Part shown: positions 1 to 5,664 of the stretch, in pieces | Layout of the letters: each line of letters opens with the position of its first letter | Position numbering within the stretch: the stretch's first letter is position 1 | DNA from: an uncultured Victivallaceae bacterium | GTDB lineage: Bacteria; Verrucomicrobiota; Lentisphaeria; Victivallales; Victivallaceae | Assembly (NCBI GenBank): GCA_934663655.1 | Contig: CAKUKT010000143.1 | Coordinates: 1 to 6,874, forward strand | DNA: 6,874 nt | Reading direction: 5' to 3' | Made by a program: the position numbers and the translations under genes | The notes under the pieces: model-generated | Seen by the model: the letters and a program-made list of their open reading frames with translations, nothing else | Databases searched by the model: none | Told to the model about the DNA's origin: nothing

Positions 1-798
1 GATCAGAAGCGGGCCGCTCCAGCTTTTGCCGCCGTCGGCCGAACGTGCCTGAATCAACGGCTGGTTTTCCCGGCCATGTTCGATATCCCCGGTTCGGGCG
101 ATTGCCAGCAGATCGCCGTTCTTGAGTTCCACGACATTCATCTCGCAGGGGCCTTCTTTGGTGCCGTAGGGAATTTCCGCCGGAAACACCGTCGAGAGGT
201 ATTGCCAGCTGTTTCCGTCATCCTCCGACGCTATCACATAGGCTGTGAATTTCGTCTTTCCCTTTTCCCGGCCGTAAACCGCGGTGACCAGCCGGCCGTC
301 GGACAACCGCGTCACCTGGCCGTGGCGCTGGAAGCCAGCCTCAAAGGGCAGTACTACCGGGATCTTCACTTCGCGTTCCACCCGGTCTCGCGCCTGATTC
401 CAGATCATCATCTTGAGGGTATGTTCGCGCGTCATATTCGGATCCCAGCCATCGATCCGGCAGAGAATCCCGTCTTTGCGTTCAAAGGAGCCGAAGCCCG
501 GAATTGAATGATCCGGTTTGATCCAGCTTTGGCCGTTGTCGCGTGAAAGCATGGTCCCGCCCCGTTCGCGAACCCCGTGCAGCCCGATGGAGTGATTCAG
601 GTAAATTACGCCATCCGAACTCCGCAACGCCGACACAAAGTTGAGATCTTCCGGATCTGAAAGGATTTCCACCCGCTCTCCGAAGCTGACAACTCCTCCA
701 GTCAATTTTACCGGTCCCGGCGGGGGATCCGCCGGTATCTCCGCGGCAATAAGAGCAAATGCGCTTAATGTCATACCGATGGCAGCCAGTGATTTCAT
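1..798 (-). CDS. Secreted Asp-box (BNR) sialidase-like glycosidase, partial
   Basis: The frame is open from the ATG at 798 to the left edge, giving 266 codons; the C-terminus lies outside the window. Three Asp boxes (SxDxGxxW) are visible: SRDNGQSW (residues 85-92), SEDDGNSW (191-198) and SADGGKSW (253-260). They mark blades of a six-bladed beta-propeller of the sialidase/BNR superfamily. The segment GPCEMNVVELKNGDLLAIAR (216-235) between boxes 2 and 3 also looks like this family. The first ~19 residues (MKSLAAIGMTLSAFALIAA) form a probable signal peptide, so the protein should be exported. The start is supported by AAGGAG eight bases upstream. The gene lies 43 bp after the pseudopilin gene with no terminator between, so the two are probably co-transcribed. 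By family knowledge such proteins hydrolyse terminal sialic acid or related sugars. Asp-box propellers vary in substrate, so exact activity is not established, and the active site cannot be checked on half a protein. Confidence 0.85.
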   Translation of the reverse strand, partial: MKSLAAIGMTLSAFALIAAEIPADPPPGPVKLTGGVVSFGERVEILSDPEDLNFVSALRSSDGVIYLNHSIGLHGVRERGGTMLSRDNGQSWIKPDHSIPGFGSFERKDGILCRIDGWDPNMTREHTLKMMIWNQARDRVEREVKIPVVLPFEAGFQRHGQVTRLSDGRLVTAVYGREKGKTKFTAYVIASEDDGNSWQYLSTVFPAEIPYGTKEGPCEMNVVELKNGDLLAIARTGDIEHGRENQPLIQARSADGGKSWSGPLLI

Positions 799-841
799 CA
801 ATTTATCTCCTTGTAGGTTTATTGAGTCGGCGATGGCCGGG

Positions 842-1753
842 TTACAGATTGCAGCGGGTGGCGTTAGCGTTGAGAAAACGTTCCGCCAGAGCGACTTCAG
901 CTTTGAGTTCGGGAGGCGTGATCGAGGAGACGTGCCCGTCGGTCCAGCCGATGACGTTTCTGCCGCCGTGAACAAAATATCCATAACTTGTGTCGTCCGA
1001 AGAAGAGGTAATCCCCCAGGCCGCCCAGGCCTCTCCGGTATCCATTTTCCCGGTGTCCGCGAGCAGCACTTTGGTGCCGATTTTGCGGAAATTGAAAAGG
1101 CTCGAATACTTGTTGGTGTTGTCCCAGTTCCCCGGAGGGGTGCGAATCACTTCGGCGATCATGGCGGTACGTTCGCGATTGTAATTGTAGTAGTAGGTCC
1201 AGGTATACGGCTGGTATCTGGGAATACCGAACACCATGTTGGCGGACAGATGATAATTCCCGTCGCTTTTCATAATTTCATTTTTCGAATAGATGTTTTT
1301 CACCATCGGACAGGACATTGCCGCGGCGCTGTTGGGCATGAAGTTGTTTTTGACCAGAAACACTGCATAAGTGGAGTTCCCTTTGATCCAGCCGGGAATT
1401 TCGCCCCGGTAGGCGTCGGTATACATTGCAATCGCCTGCATGGTTTGTTTTTTGTTGCTTGTGCAGGTGCTGGTTCTCGCGGCGTCGCGTGCTTTGGAGA
1501 GCGCGGGCATCAGCATTGCCGCCAGTATCGCGATGATCGCGATTACCACCAGCAATTCAATCAAGGTAAAGCGACCGCTTTTTTCAGATGATGAGAAAGT
1601 TCTCTGTTGGGAGTGATGGTTCGGAATGGACACGCTGGGCAACGCATTCCGTCCCCGCCGATTCGAAGCGAATCCGGGAGAAAAACTCGAGTACATCATT
1701 TGATCTCCTATGATTGTTTTTAAAGCGAGCTGGTTGATGACCTGCAAATTCAT
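842..1753 (-). CDS. Type II secretion-type pseudopilin, H-X9-DG family
   Basis: The protein has 303 residues from this start. Residues 62-86 hold the type IV pilin/pseudopilin N-terminal segment beginning [19 protein letters not shown], with the conserved Glu at mature position +5 (E66). This is the prepilin-peptidase target and the single membrane helix. A short helix with a [19 protein letters not shown] segment follows (97-115), then an SCPM site (147-150), LLADT (230-234), and [12 protein letters not shown] (262-273). That last motif is H, nine residues, then DG, which defines the processing-associated H-X9-DG pseudopilins abundant in Planctomycetes and Lentisphaerae. The start is uncertain. 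ATG 1753 has GGAGG seven bases upstream. The tandem ATGs at 1699/1696 have AGGAG five and eight bases upstream and would give 285 or 284 residues. Either start leaves a very long leader (61 or 43 residues), and position -1 is Arg, not the usual Gly. The gene lies between gntR and the sialidase-like gene on the same strand. Function within the cassette is unknown. Confidence 0.9.
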   Translation of the reverse strand: MNLQVINQLALKTIIGDQMMYSSFSPGFASNRRGRNALPSVSIPNHHSQQRTFSSSEKSGRFTLIELLVVIAIIAILAAMLMPALSKARDAARTSTCTSNKKQTMQAIAMYTDAYRGEIPGWIKGNSTYAVFLVKNNFMPNSAAAMSCPMVKNIYSKNEIMKSDGNYHLSANMVFGIPRYQPYTWTYYYNYNRERTAMIAEVIRTPPGNWDNTNKYSSLFNFRKIGTKVLLADTGKMDTGEAWAAWGITSSSDDTSYGYFVHGGRNVIGWTDGHVSSITPPELKAEVALAERFLNANATRCNL

Positions 1754-1870
1754 CGTTCTGCCTCCACTTTACTGGTGAGATAATCGATATTGATTTCTGC
1801 ATACAGCTCCACCACCGGCAGTACAATGTTGTAATCAGTCGGTCGTGAGTATTTCTCGATACGGATGTCT

Positions 1871-2647
1871 CTATTGAGGTTTCGGGAAATTTTTACCGTT
1901 TTCCGTCGGAAAAGTTTCCGGGAGCGGCACGTGGTGGAGAATATTGTCAACCATCGCGCGTGAACGTGCCAGATTGGTCGCGAGCAGTGGATGTGCGAGC
2001 GAACTGGTGGTATGAAGTTCGAGAAATTCCTGTGCTTTCATCAAATCCCGCTTGGCGATCATTTCGGCAAGTTCAATGTGGCCGCATGTGGCCTGCTGCT
2101 CACCGTTTGCCAGGTACATTGCCTGGGTCGGAGGCAGAGGAGGCAGTGCCGGACAGATGTGCAACTTGAGCAGATAGGTGCGGATGACTCCTGCCTGTTT
2201 GATTATGGCGTCAGTATGCGAACAGGCCAGCAACTGGCTGTGGAACGCATATTCGGCGGCGCTGGTTTCCGCCTGCTGGCTGATGGAAGTGGAATCAGCC
2301 AGTTCACCGAGTTCGGCCAGCCGGGCGAAATCCTCCTCCGTACCATATTTACATGTCAGCAGCAATGCCCGTTGTTCGATGGCCAGGCGCAGCTGCAGCG
2401 TTCCCCATAAATCGTCCGGAGTTATCACTGCCACCTGGCTGCCTCCGCGCCGGGGGTGGGAAATAATGATACCGTCCTGTTCGAGGAGGCGCATGGCTGC
2501 CGCGGTTGTTCCGAGGCAGGAATGGCATTTTTCCGCCAGTTCGCGTTGAGAAATAAGTTGTCCGGCGGTAAGTTCTCCGGATATGAGCAACGCGTAGATT
2601 GAATCAAAGACCCGTTCGACGAGGGTTCCGTTTTTGGGCATGCCCAT
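1871..2647 (-). CDS. GntR-family transcriptional regulator, FCD domain
   Basis: From the ATG at 2647 the protein has 258 residues. Residues ~8-75 form the GntR winged helix-turn-helix, with SQRELAEKC as helix 2, LGTTAAAMRLLEQDGIII as the recognition helix region and SHPRRGGSQV as the wing. Residues ~78-235 look like the all-helical FCD effector domain. It carries the pattern E132-x3-H136 (AAEYAFH), H190 (GHIELAEMI) and H212 (ELH), matching the usual metal/ligand-binding positions, with Glu in place of the common Asp. FCD regulators generally bind sugar acids or other organic acids and repress nearby catabolic genes; the ligand here is unknown. The start is chosen for AGGAG at 2659-2663, 11 bases upstream. 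The in-frame ATG at 2680 and TTG at 2692 lack a ribosome site, and both overlap the palindrome in the leader. A consensus promoter lies just upstream. It is probably the first gene of a cassette with the pseudopilin and sialidase-like genes. A ~30-residue tail follows the FCD domain. Confidence 0.88.
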   Translation of the reverse strand: MGMPKNGTLVERVFDSIYALLISGELTAGQLISQRELAEKCHSCLGTTAAAMRLLEQDGIIISHPRRGGSQVAVITPDDLWGTLQLRLAIEQRALLLTCKYGTEEDFARLAELGELADSTSISQQAETSAAEYAFHSQLLACSHTDAIIKQAGVIRTYLLKLHICPALPPLPPTQAMYLANGEQQATCGHIELAEMIAKRDLMKAQEFLELHTTSSLAHPLLATNLARSRAMVDNILHHVPLPETFPTENGKNFPKPQ

Positions 2648-2679
2648 AAAGTTCAGTACTCCTTTTTTTTGATTATTCA

Positions 2680-2693
2680 TTTGAATATTCAAA
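2680..2693. promoter_or_regulatory. 14-bp perfect palindrome, candidate GntR operator
   Basis: TTTGAATATTCAAA reads identically on both strands. It lies 13 bp downstream of the -10 box, at roughly +7 to +20 of the predicted transcript and upstream of the ribosome site. GntR dimers typically bind short palindromes overlapping or just downstream of promoters, so this is a plausible autoregulatory operator. A second, offset inverted repeat (TATTC, ATTT, GAATA) overlaps its left side. Binding is inferred from position only. Confidence 0.45.
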
Positions 2694-2706
2694 ACTGACG
2701 ATCAAT

Positions 2707-2734
2707 ATTATAGCCATAAAAAGTATAATGTCAA
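2707..2734 (-). promoter_or_regulatory. Consensus sigma-70 promoter of gntR cassette
   Basis: Read on the minus strand, TTGACA (2734-2729) is followed by a 16-bp spacer and TATAAT (2712-2707). Both hexamers match the housekeeping consensus at all six positions. Transcription should start near 2700, giving a leader of about 53 nt before the ATG at 2647. Such a strong promoter ahead of a repressor-type regulator suggests that output is held down by repression. Confidence 0.75.
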
Positions 2735-2817
2735 GAGCGGGACAACATTTTTTTTTAAATTTCAATGGTTTTTCCGTTTCAGCTGTCCAGGTGGGCTCCG
2801 GAATTTGCGAAAGATTG

Positions 2818-2853
2818 AAAAAAAGCCGTGATGGATGTATATTTCATCGGCTT
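2818..2853 (-). terminator. Rho-independent terminator on the minus strand
   Basis: On the minus strand, AAGCCG (2853-2848) pairs with CGGCTT (2828-2823). The stem can continue with TGA/TCA (2846-2844 with 2831-2829) past one bulged A, leaving a 12-nt loop. A run of T (2822-2818) follows directly. This is a good intrinsic terminator shape. It would stop a minus-strand transcript arriving from about 3100 and so insulate the gntR promoter. No convincing minus-strand protein gene precedes it, which suggests a short RNA or antisense read-through from the lipoprotein genes. Confidence 0.6.
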
Positions 2854-3095
2854 ACGGTCGGAAATCTTTTCACAACCGTTGGGTGCCGGCCGGTATGTGC
2901 GGCAGCGGCTGGGGCGGAGCGACCGGAAAAACGGACGGTAGCTGACGACCGATGTCCGGCCTGCATGCGGCAGCAACCGCCGGGGAACCACGGTCACAAG
3001 GGTGGTGACGGCTGGCGTTTCTTTGTGGAAACGTTCTGTGTCCGGCAAGTGCGGTTCGCGAACCGGAACGGGGATTGTCGGCGGCTTTCAATGTT
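2854..3095 (-). ncRNA. Candidate structured RNA upstream of the 2818-2853 terminator
   Basis: This GC-rich, gene-free block between AT-rich flanks holds several clear hairpins: a 14-bp palindrome CGGTTCGCGAACCG (3052-3065); CGTTTC/GAAACG with a 6-nt loop (3016-3033); GTCAC/GTGAC (2993-3009); and CGGAC/GTCCG with an inner GGT/ACC (2932-2958). The minus-strand terminator lies at its end, so a minus-strand RNA of roughly 240-280 nt is possible. No known class was recognised: the signatures of 6S, SRP, RNase P, tmRNA and common riboswitches were looked for and not seen. No clear promoter was found at its 5' end. A 73-codon minus-strand frame (3091-2870, TTG start, no ribosome site, rich in Arg/Pro/His) also fits just before the terminator and cannot be excluded. 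Confidence 0.25.
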
Positions 3096-3102
3096 ATTAA
3101 TA

Positions 3103-3108
3103 TATAAT
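3103..3108 (+). promoter_or_regulatory. Likely -10 box for the lipoprotein operon
   Basis: A perfect TATAAT lies in an AT-rich tract 49 bp ahead of the first lipoprotein ATG. No good -35 hexamer is present at 16-18 bp; the nearest candidate, TTGTCG at 3075-3080, is 22 bp away. The promoter is therefore probable from position but weak or activator-dependent. Confidence 0.35.
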
Positions 3109-3157
3109 CTCCTCCACGGTGTCTGATCGGCCGGGAGGTTCTGGAGGAATCAGCATA

Positions 3158-3721
3158 ATGGGCAGAGCCGGATTTTTTTTGTCATTGTTCGCCGTCCTGA
3201 TGATCGGCGGCGGTTGCGTTCTGTTTTCCGAACCGTATATCGAGCCGGCGGAGTATGACCTTGCGGCGCCTGGTCCCGAGGTTGTTCCTGAACCGGTGGC
3301 GGTGCCGGTGGAGTTCGGAGTTTTCCGCAATCTGTCCGGTTCCGATCGGCGTTTTCTGGTGCGGATTGACGGCGACCGGCTGCAAAGTGATGAATACAAT
3401 CGGTGGCTGCTTATTCCGGAACAGTTGATCGTCCGCCACCTGTACGAGGCTCTGCCCGGCAGTGCCGATTGCGGCACCCCGGTGCGCATTAACGCGGTGA
3501 TCTACCGTTTTGAGTTCGACCGCAACCGTCAGGAGGCGGTGTTTTGTGCCCGGTTCACGTTGCGCCGGGCAGCGACGGAGGTTCAGGTTGACACGGCGGT
3601 GCGCACCCCGATGGCCGACGCCTCTCCGGAAGCGGCGGTGGCGGCGATGTCCAGCTGCTTGGCGAAAGCGGCTGCCGAATTGCGGACCGCGATAGCCGGG
3701 AACTGGGGGGAAGAGAAATGA
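3158..3721 (+). CDS. ABC-type transport auxiliary lipoprotein, PqiC-like
   Basis: The product has 187 residues. The N-terminus is a lipoprotein-type signal, a hydrophobic stretch ending MIGGGC, with Cys20 as the likely lipidated residue; the lipobox is imperfect because Gly replaces the usual Leu at -3. The mature part starts with a Pro/Glu-rich linker (25-50). It then shows a pattern typical of the PqiC/ABC_trans_aux family: a beta segment with RRFLVRIDGDRLQSDEYNRW (64-83), then a helix IPEQLIVRHLYEAL (86-99). Family members are periplasmic or outer-membrane partners of MCE/Mla-type lipid transporters. No MCE, permease or ATPase gene is visible here, so the partner must lie elsewhere. The start has GGAGGA about eight bases upstream; the GTG at 3119 lacks such a site. 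The stop codon overlaps the next ATG (ATGA), suggesting translational coupling. The family call rests on pattern resemblance. Confidence 0.7.
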   Translation: MGRAGFFLSLFAVLMIGGGCVLFSEPYIEPAEYDLAAPGPEVVPEPVAVPVEFGVFRNLSGSDRRFLVRIDGDRLQSDEYNRWLLIPEQLIVRHLYEALPGSADCGTPVRINAVIYRFEFDRNRQEAVFCARFTLRRAATEVQVDTAVRTPMADASPEAAVAAMSSCLAKAAAELRTAIAGNWGEEK

Positions 3722-4125
3722 GAATGATGATATCAGCGGTTTTGCTGGCGCTGTTGTTGTGTTCGTGCGTGACTTCCACAGAAAGGTGTGATCCGCCCTT
3801 TCCGGACCAGATGAGCGAGTCGGGAAAGCCGGTGGCGGCGAATATCGAGGCGATGATTTCCGGGGTATATCTGTTCTATTATCTGCCGATATGGAGCGGT
3901 AAGTGGACCAGTCCGAACCGGCGCGATTACGAAATGTTCACTGATTATGTGAAGCCCCGTTTTATTTATCGGATGTTCGATATGCTGGGCCAGCGCCGGA
4001 AATGGGCGGGAGTCGAGGATGTGAATATTTACGAACGTTCTTCCGGCTGGATTGGTTTGGGGATTTTCTGGAAGCGGTCGATTCATGCTTCGGCGGTGGC
4101 GATTGAGGGTGAAAAAAAACGTTGA
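3718..4125 (+). CDS. Small lipoprotein of unknown function
   Basis: The product has 135 residues. A clear lipoprotein signal peptide ends in LCSC, with Leu14 at -3 and Cys17 lipidated. The mature protein contains YLFYYLPIWSGKW (residues ~51-63), then a helical charged segment (RRDYEMFTDYV), then VEDVNIYERSSGW and GIFWKRSIHASAVAI near the C-terminus. A YYLF-x-PI segment followed later by an FW-x-RS-x-x-ASA ending resembles small lipoproteins recalled from Lentisphaerae and related phyla, which have no known function. The gene overlaps the upstream PqiC-like gene by four bases (ATGA), and a G-rich GGGGGGAAGAG stretch precedes the start. Co-expression suggests work at the same envelope site, but no function can be assigned. 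Confidence 0.75.
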   Translation: MRMMISAVLLALLLCSCVTSTERCDPPFPDQMSESGKPVAANIEAMISGVYLFYYLPIWSGKWTSPNRRDYEMFTDYVKPRFIYRMFDMLGQRRKWAGVEDVNIYERSSGWIGLGIFWKRSIHASAVAIEGEKKR

Positions 4126-4154
4126 CGCCGGAGTGGTTTGCCGGTTGTCCGAGT

Positions 4155-4207
4155 GAAACATTTCGGATTTGCTGGAAAATTTTTTTCGCGGACAAATGTT
4201 CTGTTTC
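4155..4207. repeat. Imperfect inverted repeat after the lipoprotein operon
   Basis: GAAACATTT (4155-4163) faces AAATGTT (4194-4200) and TGTTTC (4202-4207), with a ~30-nt AT-rich loop that includes a run of T. The arms match if one base is skipped. It may be a weak 3'-end structure for the lipoprotein mRNA, but the long loop makes this doubtful. Confidence 0.2.
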
Positions 4208-4230
4208 GTTGTGGGCAGGCCGCCTAGGAC

Positions 4231-4259
4231 TTGAAAAAAGTGCTTTTGGGTGCTATTTT
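4231..4259 (+). promoter_or_regulatory. Predicted promoter for tpiA-secG
   Basis: TTGAAA (4231-4236) is followed by a 17-bp spacer and TATTTT (4254-4259), matching 5/6 and 4/6 of the housekeeping consensus. The predicted start is near 4266, giving a leader of ~75 nt to the tpiA ATG. A terminator-like hairpin begins at the predicted start site. Confidence 0.45.
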
Positions 4260-4267
4260 TGATTAAG

Positions 4268-4300
4268 ACCGTGTTCGGAAGACGGGGACGGTGTTTTTTT
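4268..4300 (+). terminator. Terminator-like hairpin upstream of tpiA
   Basis: ACCGT (4268-4272) pairs with ACGGT (4288-4292). After a G/G mismatch the stem can continue with TTCG against CGGG (4274-4277 with 4283-4286, two of the pairs being G-T wobbles), leaving a 5-nt loop. Seven T follow (4294-4300). It could end the lipoprotein operon transcript. If the promoter at 4231-4259 is real, it could instead act as an attenuator or stabilising 5' stem of tpiA mRNA. Confidence 0.45.
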
Positions 4301-4342
4301 GATTTTTTCGGGATGTACCAATAACAAATATCGAGAGTGAAA

Positions 4343-5122
4343 ATGTCTGAGCGTAAAATTATCGTTGCCGGAAACTGGAAAATGAACAAAACCGCCGCTG
4401 AGGGGCGGGCGCTGGTCGAGGCTTTGAAGCCGCTGGTTGCCGATATTCCCGGGGCAACGGCGGAGATCGTGGTTTGTCCGCCGTTCACCACCATTGCGGC
4501 GGTGATCGAGGCTGCCCGCGGCAGTAATATTCATGTCGGCGCCCAGAATGTCCATTGGGCCGCCAGTGGCGCTTTTACCGGCGAGATTTCAGCGGAGATG
4601 CTCAAAAGCACCGGAGTTGAATATGTGATTATCGGTCACAGCGAGCGTCGCCAGTATTTCGGGGAGACCGATCAGACGGTGAATCAGCGCCTGAAGGCGG
4701 CGCTGGGAGCCGGACTCAAGCCGATCGTCTGCATCGGGGAGTCCCTTGAGGAGCGCGAATCCGGTCGGACCGAGGCGGTTCTTTCCACGCAGCTTGAAGG
4801 CGGTCTGGCGGAAATTGACGGTACGGCGATGTCGGGTATTGTGCTGGCTTATGAACCGGTCTGGGCGATCGGCACCGGCAGAACTGCGACTCCGGAAATG
4901 GCGGAAGAGACGCACGCGTTCATTCGCGGTAAACTTGCGGCGATGTTCGGCGCCGAGGTTGCCGGCAAGGTGCGCATTCAGTACGGCGGCAGCATGAAGG
5001 CTGACAACGCCCGGGAGTTGGTGGCTCAGGCCGATATCGACGGCGGGCTGATCGGTGGCGCTGCGCTGGCGGCGGAGTCGTTCGCCAAACTGATTCGCGA
5101 GGCGATTGCCGGGGGTTGCTGA
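4343..5122 (+). CDS. tpiA: Triosephosphate isomerase
   Basis: This cytoplasmic enzyme interconverts dihydroxyacetone phosphate and glyceraldehyde 3-phosphate in glycolysis and gluconeogenesis. The 259-residue product has the usual length for a bacterial TIM barrel and all catalytic residues: N11 and K13 in AGNWKMN, H99 in the IIGHSERR motif, and the catalytic base E171 in AYEPVWAIGTG, followed by the phosphate-gripping loop 6. A YGGS phosphate-binding motif and GGLIGGAAL near the C-terminus complete the site. The ATG at 4343 is preferred over the GTG two codons upstream (4337) because it fits a weak GAG ribosome site at seven bases; this is not certain. secG follows 126 bp later, a gene order common in bacteria. 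No truncation or odd residue was seen. Confidence 0.97.
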   Translation: MSERKIIVAGNWKMNKTAAEGRALVEALKPLVADIPGATAEIVVCPPFTTIAAVIEAARGSNIHVGAQNVHWAASGAFTGEISAEMLKSTGVEYVIIGHSERRQYFGETDQTVNQRLKAALGAGLKPIVCIGESLEERESGRTEAVLSTQLEGGLAEIDGTAMSGIVLAYEPVWAIGTGRTATPEMAEETHAFIRGKLAAMFGAEVAGKVRIQYGGSMKADNARELVAQADIDGGLIGGAALAAESFAKLIREAIAGGC

Positions 5123-5186
5123 AGAAATATCCGGGCTCGCTGGTTGATAAAATGGTGATATTTTCCGGAAAAATGAGTTTTCGGGG

Positions 5187-5215
5187 TTGACATTTTTCCA
5201 CTGGCGGGTTAATGT
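5187..5215 (+). promoter_or_regulatory. Possible promoter for secG
   Basis: A perfect -35 TTGACA (5187-5192) is followed by a 17-bp spacer and TAATGT (5210-5215), which matches only 3/6 of the -10 consensus. The predicted start would be near 5222, about 27 nt before the secG ATG. It suggests that secG and the genes after it can be transcribed apart from tpiA. A 12-bp palindrome, TTTTCCGGAAAA (5161-5172), lies just upstream. Confidence 0.35.
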
Positions 5216-5248
5216 TAGCATAAGACAGTTTTTGTGAAAGGCGGATTT

Positions 5249-5629
5249 ATGCCGTTATTGATAGTGTTTCTTTATGTGATGGTGGTGGTGGTTTCACTGC
5301 TGCTCATCGGAATCATTCTGATTCAGCCGGCGAAGTCCGGCGGGATGGGGGCGGCTTTCGGCGGCATCGGCGAATCGGTGTTCGGGGCCAAGGCCGGCAG
5401 TCATCTGACGCGCGCCACGGTGATAATGACCGCGGTGTTTTTCGTCGTGGCGTTGATTCTCGCCGCGTTGATCGGTCATGGCGCGAGAGTTTCCTCCGAG
5501 GACGCCGGCGTTAGTGCTGAATTGCGTCGTCTGGCGGACGGGACGGTGGAGAGCGCTCCGGTTCAGGCGGCGGCGAGTGAAGCTGTGGCCAGTGAAGCTG
5601 CGGCGACGCCGGCAGCCGACGGGGAGTGA
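5249..5629 (+). CDS. secG: Preprotein translocase subunit SecG
   Basis: SecG is the small third subunit of the SecYEG channel and assists SecA-driven export across the inner membrane. The 126-residue product shows the family layout. Transmembrane helix 1 (residues ~3-25) is followed by the conserved loop IQPAKSGGMGAAFGGIGESV and FG (25-46), then LTRAT and helix 2 (~56-75). The remaining ~50 residues form an Ala/Glu/Ser-rich cytoplasmic or periplasmic tail. It contains an imperfect ASEAVASEAAA repeat encoded by two copies of AGTGAAGCTG 15 bp apart (5576-5585 and 5591-5600). The ATG at 5249 is chosen because AAGG lies about seven bases upstream; the GTG at 5234 has no ribosome site. It follows tpiA by 126 bp. 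Confidence 0.95.
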   Translation: MPLLIVFLYVMVVVVSLLLIGIILIQPAKSGGMGAAFGGIGESVFGAKAGSHLTRATVIMTAVFFVVALILAALIGHGARVSSEDAGVSAELRRLADGTVESAPVQAAASEAVASEAAATPAADGE

Positions 5630-5630
5630 T

Positions 5631-5650
5631 TTTTCCACAGGAAAATTTTT
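5631..5650 (+). terminator. Weak hairpin with T-run after secG
   Basis: TTTTCC (5631-5636) and GGAAAA (5640-5645) form a 6-bp stem with a 3-nt loop, followed by five T. It starts directly after the secG stop. The stem is AT-rich and only 14 bp separate the T-run from the next ATG, so it may be a partial terminator or a processing/attenuation site that lowers read-through into the pilus-type genes. Confidence 0.35.
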
Positions 5651-5664
5651 AAGCGGTGAAGTCA

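Noticed and set aside
641..1591. Long plus-strand open frame (316 codons) antisense to the glycosidase start and the pseudopilin
   Set aside because: It crosses the boundary of two well-supported minus-strand genes, has no ribosome site, and its product shows no domain; it is a shadow of GC-biased codons.
2724..2729. Plus-strand TATAAT opposite the gntR promoter, suggesting a divergent promoter
   Set aside because: No -35 element lies at 16-18 bp (ATCAAT only), and the match arises because the minus-strand spacer is AT-rich.
2779..3048. Minus-strand 89-codon frame in the intergenic region
   Set aside because: It needs a TTG start without a ribosome site and its stop lies beyond the intrinsic terminator at 2818-2853.
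3052..3065. CGGTTCGCGAACCG as the T-arm of a tRNA or tmRNA
   Set aside because: The loop lacks the TTCRANY pattern and no acceptor, D or anticodon arms could be placed around it.
2728..3126. Plus-strand 132-codon frame in the intergenic region
   Set aside because: The product is rich in Cys, Arg and Gly with no recognisable pattern, no ribosome site precedes it, and it starts inside the gntR promoter.
3733..4494. Minus-strand 253-codon frame across the second lipoprotein gene and tpiA start
   Set aside because: It is antisense to two supported genes and the spacer between them, and its composition is noise-like.
5161..5172. 12-bp palindrome TTTTCCGGAAAA as a tpiA terminator
   Set aside because: There is no loop and no T-run directly after it on either strand; it is mentioned only as a possible site near the secG promoter.
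4589..5221. Minus-strand 210-codon frame inside tpiA
   Set aside because: Antisense shadow of tpiA, whose catalytic motifs are unambiguous.
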